From: Chondrilla cf. caribensis
Lineage: Eukaryota > Porifera > Demospongiae > Chondrillida > Chondrillidae
Assembly (NCBI GenBank): GCA_964020155.1
Contig: OZ026569.1
Coordinates: forward strand, 2,597,471 to 2,661,470
Direction: 5' to 3'
DNA length: 64,000 nt
The notes beneath the pieces are model-generated. The model ran no database searches. It had not been told where the DNA came from and was given only the letters and a program-made list of their open reading frames with translations. Positions 58,901 through 64,000 of this stretch are shown here, piece after piece. Every line of letters begins with the position of its first letter. Position 1 is the stretch's first letter. The translations under genes were made by a program, and so were the position numbers.

Positions 58901-61900
58901 GCAGCCGAAGAGAGCAGCTCCCCCTCCTCCTGGGAAGAAGAAGGAGTCCATCACACCAGCTACCTCCTCTGATCCTCCCAGAGGAGTTCCTCTAGTGGGG
59001 ATGGCCGGAAAGAAGACCAAACCTGAGACCACACCTCCTGTACAGCACACTACTCCTCCAAATGGATCCGTTGCACAAGAATCGAATTACTCCAGTGACG
59101 AGGATGATGACAACTTTGTTGTGGTTGCTCCGACCATGAGCAGCACCCCCAAGCCGCCCCCACCATTGCCACAAGCCACAAAACCACCCTCAACTCCACC
59201 TAGACCTATAACTACCTCTCAGTCCTTCACAGCTACAGAATCAAGTCCTGGTAAACCGAAAAGACGTGCTCCTCCTCTTCCCCCCAGTGTGAAGAAATCA
59301 TACTCGATTTGTGAAGGTTCTCCAAAGCCAGAAGTAACCAGGATTGCCTCTGTGGAGCAGATATCCAATGTTGAGCAGACAGGCATGGAAGGCCAGAGAA
59401 GGACCTCTGCAGAGAAGACAGCCACCACAGAACAGATGTCTCCTGAGGAGCAGACAACAGCCTCTGTTGAGCAAGAGGTAACTGCTTCCACTGTGACACC
59501 AATTCCCGATCCCCTGCCACGTAAACTCGTCAGAGGTGAGATTAAGAGTGACCCTGTAGAATCACCAGAATCCTCTGTCAGCAGTGTGAACAAGATTGAC
59601 ACTGACTTTGACGACATCAATTCCTTCTTCAACGACATCATAGCTGAAGCTGATAGCTATTTCAAGGATCAACCTGAAGATGAGTTGCTCACCCAGTCAA
59701 CAGTGCATTCTCGTGCTAACTCGATTCAACCAGTTCCAAGGCCGCGAAACTCACCGCCCACATCTGCCAAGCCACGAGAAAGAACACCAAGAGAATCTCC
59801 AATGGCAACACCCAGAAGAACCCCTACTAATTCCTCACCCAACCTGAGCAGCGACAGGGATGGGTTTGTGTCAAATAATAGCTCTGAAGCCAGCCCGCCT
59901 TCCAGAAAGAACAGTAACATAGTGAAGGACCCCACGGGCAAGCAGATGCTGATTGTCTATCCGTCTCCAGGTACGAGGAGAAAGGACAAGAAAGGTAGTC
60001 TGGCATTCGAGATCCCTCCTCCACCTCCTCTGGTGTCCAAGGAGCCTATGGATGAACAACTGCCGGAGCAAGAGCCTGTGACGGAGGAAGACACCACAGT
60101 GACAGAGGTGTCGGGAGACGACAACAAAGACGAGTCACTGCAACTTGACAAGGCGGACAGCGACAACTCAGACAGCGAAAGTGGGCAGGAGGCTCACTAC
60201 ATCCTGGGCCTGACCCCAAGTGCCAGCTTCGATGTCCCCCAGGGAGAGGACGAGGACATTGAAACCCTGCGCCACACTATGGTGGAGATCTCTAAGTCTG
60301 ACCTTGTCACTACTAGCTTTTCAGAAGAAACAGATAACATAGAAAACAATGATAAACGTGAACAAGATGGGTATGAAAGCAAAGAGGAGGGGAATACTGT
60401 TGGCGAGGAAGAAATTAATGAAGAGACGCCTTCCAGCATATCAGAGGTCAAGGAACCCATCCCACCTCCTCTTCCAACCCCAGGGGTCAGTTCCTCCAAC
60501 GTTGCGGGATTCTTTCTACCACCTCCGGATGAATTTGAAGCTCCGAAACCACCATCACCTACTTGCTCCCCTCCCGACTCCACAGATGACGAAGTGTCCC
60601 CTTACAGTCCTGTGACAGAACAGCCCCCACAGAAAGTCCCCATGAGAAAGAAAACGGCAGAGGAAACTGCTCAGTCCAATCGGCCAATGAGTGTTCATGG
60701 TAGCCTCATCAATGTGATCTCTAATCTTCAAGGTCTGCTCGCGGGTGATGGGGACAATGATGGAAACGATACGTCGAAAGCTACAGATTTTTCACAGCCA
60801 CTGACGGAAACACAGGGAGAGTCGTCTGAGGATGAGGATGTTGACTCTCCTTTCACGAGGGTGGAGCAGCCTGCTTCTGAGACAGAGTCTAAACAACCTG
60901 TTCCTCAAGCTCCTCCACTCCCACCTGTGGTGAGACCCACCCATTCCGTCCATAAGGTTTCCAACCCTCCACCCCCTCCCGCCCACATATCACCAAAGAA
61001 GAACCCCCCTCCGGTGCTGAAGAAGCCCATTAAGACTCCAACCAAGCAACCACCAAGTGTATCTAGTGCAGATGTCGAGCAAGAATTGAGGGCCAAACTG
61101 AAAAAGAGGCAGGAAAAGATCAGAGATATAGATGTGACGGAGAATAAGACTACACCAGTTGTCCCTGCACCCACACAGCCTATGCTGCCACAGCAGACAG
61201 TTCCAGCCTCACTTCCTGGGATGCAGCCAAGCATGGGACAGACCGGTCAAATGGGAATCCCAATGGATCCTCAACAGATGTTACTGCAGCAACAGGTCCT
61301 CCAACAGCAGGTCATGCAGCTCCAGCAACAGTTACAGCTTCTTCAGCAGATGCAAGGTCCAGCGTCAACTAACACTGTACAAGGGATGCCCATGCTGAAC
61401 TCAAGCCTGCAAATGCAGCAGATGATGATGATGATGGCACAGGGAAACCCCCAAGTCAACCCAATGTCACAAGGAAACTCCCAAGGGAATTCAATGATGT
61501 CGCAGGGGAACTCCATGACAAACCTAATGATGTCTTCAATGGGCATGGTCCCGGCAATGCCACAGATGCAGCCTACACAACTGTCATCACAGACTGCTCA
61601 ACTACCTTCACAGTCTCCTGTCAAGCTATCAGCATCAAGAGAATCTCTCACGAATTCGTCCGATGTAGCAACGGTCAGATCCGAGAGGCTAGGCGACATG
61701 GAGGAAGATTTTGACAAAGTTATGGAAGAAGTGCGTGATACCAACCCAATGACCATTTTGAAGAAGGTACGTACGTACGTCGTTATGTATATGTGTCTTC
61801 AATGGGGCTATGTAGTGTTGTGTAATTCTTTGATAATTACCTCAATCATGATCTAACCAACACAATTCTTATATTGTTATGGAATTTACTATCACAACTG

Positions 61901-62412
61901 ATGTTGATAGACATTTGTCAGCTTATATTATGCCTATACAATGTTTCAGACGTGATAGTATGTGTAAACAGAAGTTATTTAATTCATAAAAGCCTCGGAT
62001 TTAGCAAATACATGTACGTATTTCTTACTTTTAGATAGCGATGGCCTTCTAATTTTCTATTTGATAGTCGTGATAGCTACAATATTCACAGCATTTGTAG
62101 TGTGTGAGATTAGGATATTGTCCAACACTAAATGGATGTGTGTATGTATGCTATTCAGCATTCACTGATTGAATGCTTGCATTGTAAAAGTCGTCAATTT
62201 TGGCGACCAACACACATAGGGTAGTTCTTTACTCTTCAGCTCCCTTCCATCCTTATTTGTCTCTAGGTTAATGGACCTGGTCGAATGGAATCGGGAAGAA
62301 AGTCCACACAAATGGAGGAGGCTCTGATCTCAGCTATGAACAATAGGCGAAGTCACCTGGATTTAAGCCGTGTGTGAAGCATATGTACAAACACGCATAC
62401 ATATGTGCGCGT

Positions 62413-62494
<82 letters not shown>

Positions 62495-62642
62495 ACACAG
62501 AAATACATACATCATTTATATATATACACCACTTCACTCAAACACATCCATGTGTTCACTTATACTCTCCACTTTCTTCCTAATCCAGGACACTCTCAGC
62601 ACGAAGAAGACTTTGACTCCAGCTGGTAGACACAGGTTTTAG
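43795..62642 (+). CDS. Cordon-bleu-like actin regulator with N-terminal EVH1/PH-like domain
   Basis: Eleven exons: 43795-43838, 44996-45218, 47493-47630, 49029-49085, 51798-51880, 51981-52167, 56116-56338, 58505-58596, 58905-61766, 62267-62371, 62589-62642; 4068 nt, about 1355 aa. Residues about 31-146 look EVH1/PH-like ([14 protein letters not shown], then a VQWQ...[16 protein letters not shown] ending). Two ubiquitin-like folds of the Cordon-bleu type follow (about 161-238, [16 protein letters not shown] and [10 protein letters not shown]; about 245-318, [16 protein letters not shown]). Next come KRAP-type motifs (KRAAPPPP about 352; KRRAPPLPP about 467), which in vertebrate Cobl bind syndapin SH3 domains. 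A long acidic and proline-rich region, a Gln/Met-rich stretch (about 1108-1255) and a WH2-like motif ([19 protein letters not shown], 1320-1338) complete it. Vertebrate Cobl nucleates actin through WH2 domains. The EVH1-like call rests on pattern only. The exact exon 10 donor is ambiguous. Confidence 0.8.
44784..44960. mobile_element. TA-flanked TIR element just before Cordon-bleu exon 2
   Basis: Left end CAGTCAGACCTCTCTACA and right end TATAGAGGTCAGACTG are inverted and flanked by TA on both sides. The right end lies 35 bases before the exon 2 acceptor, so it sits next to or within the branch-point region. Confidence 0.75.
45219..45405 (+). repeat. (TG)n run plus a duplicated intron/exon-edge segment
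   Basis: A TG run at 45219-45260 follows the exon 2 donor. Then a segment of about 140 bases is repeated (45192-45330 versus 45338-45480), including TTCAAAATTATATCGAAGGG, GAAAGAGGT and ATGAGATTGTATGGATTCAT. The copy includes the last bases of exon 2 and its donor. Confidence 0.75.
46000..46160 (+). mobile_element. Dispersed TIR element family A, copy 3
   Basis: Begins CAGTCTAACTTGCTTAGTAC and has GGGTACACCAAATCTGTACT, TATCAGAGG and GACTGAGTGAAGTGTA. Intron 2 of the Cordon-bleu-like gene. Confidence 0.75.
46436..46617 (-). mobile_element. Dispersed TIR element family A, copy 4 (reversed)
   Basis: Reverse orientation: ends TACTAAGCAAGTTAGACTGT, with AGAAGTACAGATTTGGTGTA and TACACTTCACACAGTCCCTA inside. 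The other end, ACAGCCAAACTAGCTTAGTG, pairs with it as a terminal inverted repeat. This copy shows best that the family has inverted ends. Confidence 0.8.
46877..47323. repeat. (CA)n higher-order array, Cordon-bleu intron 2
   Basis: CA repeats with CAAACA, GCATGC and AACAGGCAC variants. The order of variants repeats about every 180 bases, roughly 2.5 times. All long frames on both strands are artefacts. The array ends about 170 bases before exon 3. Confidence 0.92.
47774..47940. mobile_element. CAGTGAACC-type element fragment, Cordon-bleu intron 3
   Basis: Begins CAGTGAACCTGAATATAAAG and shares AGACAGGTGGTCTTTATACA and TTCACTGTGGTGGAGTTAAC with the arrays at 57475-57860 and about 55180-55320. 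The right end is not clear. Confidence 0.45.
48655..48892 (+). repeat. 19-bp minisatellite, Cordon-bleu intron 3
   Basis: About 12 copies of TGTTTCAGCTGTTCAGTTG, with CAGCTG/CACCTG variants in a mixed order. It ends about 140 bases before the exon 4 acceptor. Each unit carries a TTTCAG, so it offers many decoy splice acceptors. Confidence 0.9.
49120..49308. repeat. (TG)n array, Cordon-bleu intron 4
   Basis: TG-rich with GCGTGCGTGTGTGCG blocks repeated about every 68 bases. Confidence 0.9.
49680..50090 (+). mobile_element. Family A copy 5 within a longer dispersed unit
   Basis: Has GAAGGGTACACTAAACTTGT and TATCAGAGG, then GTCGCACCAGAAGCTTTACA and ACCCTATTCTCCAAATAAACC. The same order of blocks occurs at 51026-51360, so the two are copies of a unit of about 350-400 bases of which family A forms the left part. 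Confidence 0.65.
50892..50953. repeat. (TG)n microsatellite, Cordon-bleu intron 4
   Basis: Pure TG run of about 60 bases. Confidence 0.9.
51026..51360 (+). mobile_element. Family A copy 6 within a longer dispersed unit
   Basis: Has ACAGTCCAACTTACAG, GGGCACACCAAATCTGTACT, CTAGGGACTGAGTGAAGG, GTTGCACCAGAAGCTGCATA and ACCTATTCACCAGGGAAACC in the same order as 49680-50090. Confidence 0.65.
51887..51951. repeat. (CA)n microsatellite filling Cordon-bleu intron 5
   Basis: The 100-base intron between exons 5 and 6 is mostly CA repeat, leaving 30 bases before the acceptor. Confidence 0.9.
52917..52983. repeat. (TG)n microsatellite, Cordon-bleu intron 6
   Basis: TG run of about 60 bases ending in GGTGTGGTGTG. 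Confidence 0.9.
53219..53362 (+). repeat. (GTAG/GGAG/GGTG)n array, Cordon-bleu intron 6
   Basis: Tetranucleotide array with GGTA, GGGA and GGTG segments; G-rich on the sense strand. Confidence 0.9.
54863..55013. mobile_element. TA-flanked CAGTG-type element, Cordon-bleu intron 6
   Basis: Left end CAGTGAACCTCTCTATTACT and right end AATATAGAGGCTCCATTG are imperfect inverted repeats, with TA on each side. Confidence 0.6.
55796..55918 (+). repeat. (GGTAG)n pentanucleotide array, Cordon-bleu intron 6
   Basis: Units of GGTAG, GATAG and GTAG(A) with the purest run GGTAGGGTAGGGTAGGGTAG at about 55893-55914. It resembles telomere-like G-tract repeats but is a pentamer, not TTAGGG. Confidence 0.85.
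56636..56917 (-). pseudogene. Possible nested antisense coding fragment
   Basis: A 93-codon frame on the opposite strand within Cordon-bleu intron 7. Unlike other intronic frames it is not repeat-derived and has a protein-like composition rich in aromatics ([34 protein letters not shown]). No domain is recognised and no splice or start context is evident. It could be an exon relic, part of a transposable element, or chance. Confidence 0.3.
57138..57314. mobile_element. Tigger/pogo-type MITE, Cordon-bleu intron 7
   Basis: The left end CAGTGAAACCTCGCTAATCC and right end GGATT-like CAGATTAGAGAGGTTTCACTG are inverted over about 23 bases, with flanking TA at both sides. The 177-base length, TA target and CAGTG terminus match pogo/Tigger MITEs. 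Internal CTAATCCGAC and CTAATCCAAC motifs repeat. Confidence 0.85.
57475..57860 (+). repeat. 76-bp minisatellite within a CAGTG-type element
   Basis: About four copies of a unit with AGAGGTACTTCACTGTAGTT, GAGTTGACATAGTGGATAGT and GTCACTTAGGGAAGGTGGTC. The array opens with CAGTGAACCCTGTATACACA and closes with AGAGGTTTCCACTGTA, so an element's interior has been expanded between its ends. Confidence 0.8.
62410..62491. repeat. (CA)n microsatellite, Cordon-bleu intron 10
   Basis: CA run of about 80 bases between exons 10 and 11. Confidence 0.9.
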
Positions 62643-63946
62643 ATGATCCTATCATACCACACGTTTCTACTTATCCACTTTTGTAAACTGTTTCTCTGTT
62701 TTCGTGTCTGTTTCTTTGCTTTTAACCCAAACTGAAGTGCCGAGTTGTGAGGCTCTTTCACTCCATGTATATCCTACAGCACTCACTAACACGTAGTATC
62801 TTGGTTTGTATATATATATTATATCATATTGCACTCATGATTACATCTCACACTAACTAGTACGCATGCATGTGTTGCAAACAGAGCTATCACGCACCTA
62901 TGATAGTAGATGTATCAGAAAATTATCATTGTATCATTTTCACAGCTGATCACTTTATCGTTATCTTATTATTATTCATAGTATTACTTAACATAATGTC
63001 TTTCCACTCGTTACAGATTTATTGTTATTTTTATTGAATTTTATCACTTCAAAAGCATTATATTATGTTGTTCGTTTTGCATAGGTATTGTTGTTGAGTA
63101 TTACTAACTCTGTTAGATATCTTCATTTCTACATCTAGTCTAATCAGTATTAATGGATATGAGTATATGAAAGGAGAATTGGGAGGGCTGGTTGCTGTGG
63201 TGGCTTCGTGGCTCAGTGGTTATGGCAGCTACAGACACCCTGGGTTTGAGTCCCGCAGTTGCTGGTTTTTCTCTTTTCTCCTTTCTCCTCGAGCAGGTTG
63301 GATTCCAATTAAACTTCCATACTTACTGTTGTTGATGTAGACCACACATAATATGTGACTCTGTACATGCATAGATTAGATCTGTACAATTGCAATATGC
63401 TAGGCTTGATCTACATGATGCTTGTACACCGGTCCCCTGGAGGTGATAACTCTGTTAACAAGTGAGACAAGTTTGAATTTAAATTCGCAGCGTTGGTATC
63501 ATGAAGCTTCTGTGCCTACACAACAACATACATACACATAAGTACTCACAATCGACCCCCTTTACAGCAGCACTAGCTGCATGGCTTTTTCAAGTCGTAC
63601 AAGTGAAGTATACCGTATGTATTATTATGAGGACATGTAGTATATTTGTATAATATATTATATACTTGTATTCACATTATTATACACATTGATTGCTTGG
63701 GACACAACATAACAAAATGCAGGTGCATTAAGTGAGAAACCAAGGGTGATGTTGTATGTTGCAATTGTTGACTGATTATATAGTTATCTCACGGTATACG
63801 TGTCCTGCATGAGATATACATGCCGGTATATATATATATTTTGAAATCGCAATAAAATTAGACCAAACGCAACTACTTGTATCATTGTACTCTCATACGG
63901 CACACGTTATGCATGTACGTGTTTCGTCAGAGGCGGGTGAGTCAAA
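62643..63946. other. Cordon-bleu 3' flank and intergenic DNA
   Basis: AT-rich, no gene recognised apart from a SINE at about 63200-63310. An AATAAA occurs at 63851. Block GAGAAACCAAGGGTGATGTTGT at about 63733 is shared with about 8847 (GTGAGGAACTAGGGGTGATG) in DDX23 intron 9. Confidence 0.5.
63200..63310 (+). mobile_element. tRNA-derived SINE head
   Basis: Perfect Pol III A box (TGGCTCAGTGG, 63209-63219) and B box (GGTTTGAGTCC, 63243-63253) at tRNA-like spacing. Acceptor-arm pairing is absent, so it is not a working tRNA gene. A T/C-rich stretch (GGTTTTTCTCTTTTCTCC) follows. Confidence 0.6.
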
Positions 63947-64000
63947 ATGGCGGATGAATTTGCTGACATCTGGGACGAGGAAGGAACGGACTTGGATGTT
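63947..64000 (+). CDS. 5' end of an unidentified gene (truncated by the window)
   Basis: ATG in good context (AAAATGG) opens a frame to the window edge: MADEFADIWDEEGTDLDV, 18 acidic residues. Too short to identify. The upstream GTTTCGTCAGAGGCGGGTGA is CpG-richer than its surroundings, as expected near a promoter. Confidence 0.5.
   Translation, partial: MADEFADIWDEEGTDLDV

Noticed and set aside
63200..63275. tRNA gene
   Set aside because: A and B boxes are perfect, but the acceptor arm does not pair and the T-arm has a mismatch, so a SINE is the better reading.

Overview
The window is eukaryotic and animal. Genes are split by many GT-AG introns, exons have balanced base composition, and introns and intergenic DNA are AT-richer and full of (CA)n/(TG)n, minisatellites and short terminal-inverted-repeat elements. 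The gene set (DDX23, a WHEP-containing glycyl-tRNA synthetase, a CDK12/13 kinase, a Cordon-bleu-like actin regulator) points to a metazoan. Short intergenic gaps and a mix of intronless and intron-rich genes fit an early-branching invertebrate such as a sponge, but that placement is inference; nothing here names the species.

Layout, left to right. 1-2700: intergenic, with a tRNA-derived SINE. 2710-3396 (+): intronless GAPR-1-type CAP protein. 3768-14790 (+): DDX23/PRP28 spliceosomal helicase, 20 exons, 1070 aa by my splice model. 15505-16446 (-): intronless cytosolic sulfotransferase, convergent with DDX23. 16688-17130: remnant of a pogo/Tigger (CENP-B-like) transposon. 17257-26801 (+): glycyl-tRNA synthetase, 15 exons, 717 aa, with two start codons suited to mitochondrial and cytosolic forms. 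27650-28560: a second copy of the last GARS exon with its 18-bp minisatellite. 28560-32000: gene-poor DNA with a large hairpin. 32003-32533 (-): small mucin-like membrane protein. 33872-43129 (+): CDK12/13, 8 exons, 1009 aa. 43795-62642 (+): Cordon-bleu-like protein, 11 exons, about 1355 aa. 63947-end (+): first 18 codons of an unidentified gene.

For the four multi-exon genes I joined exons by hand. In every one the exon lengths sum to a multiple of three, and for the three recognised enzymes the joined reading frame follows the known family sequence across every junction, so those models are firm. DDX23 and CDK12 both carry Arg/Ser-rich N-termini and act in pre-mRNA splicing and transcription elongation; the other genes look like ordinary neighbours with no operon-like logic.

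The most interesting points are: (i) an EVH1/PH-like domain in front of two Cordon-bleu ubiquitin-like domains, KRAP motifs and a WH2-like C-terminus, with a tandem splice donor that could give three C-termini; (ii) an intact duplicated terminal exon for glycyl-tRNA synthetase; (iii) a CAP protein that has lost two of the four residues of the CAP pocket; (iv) several short inverted-repeat element families in introns, one of whose 3' ends has grown into a minisatellite.
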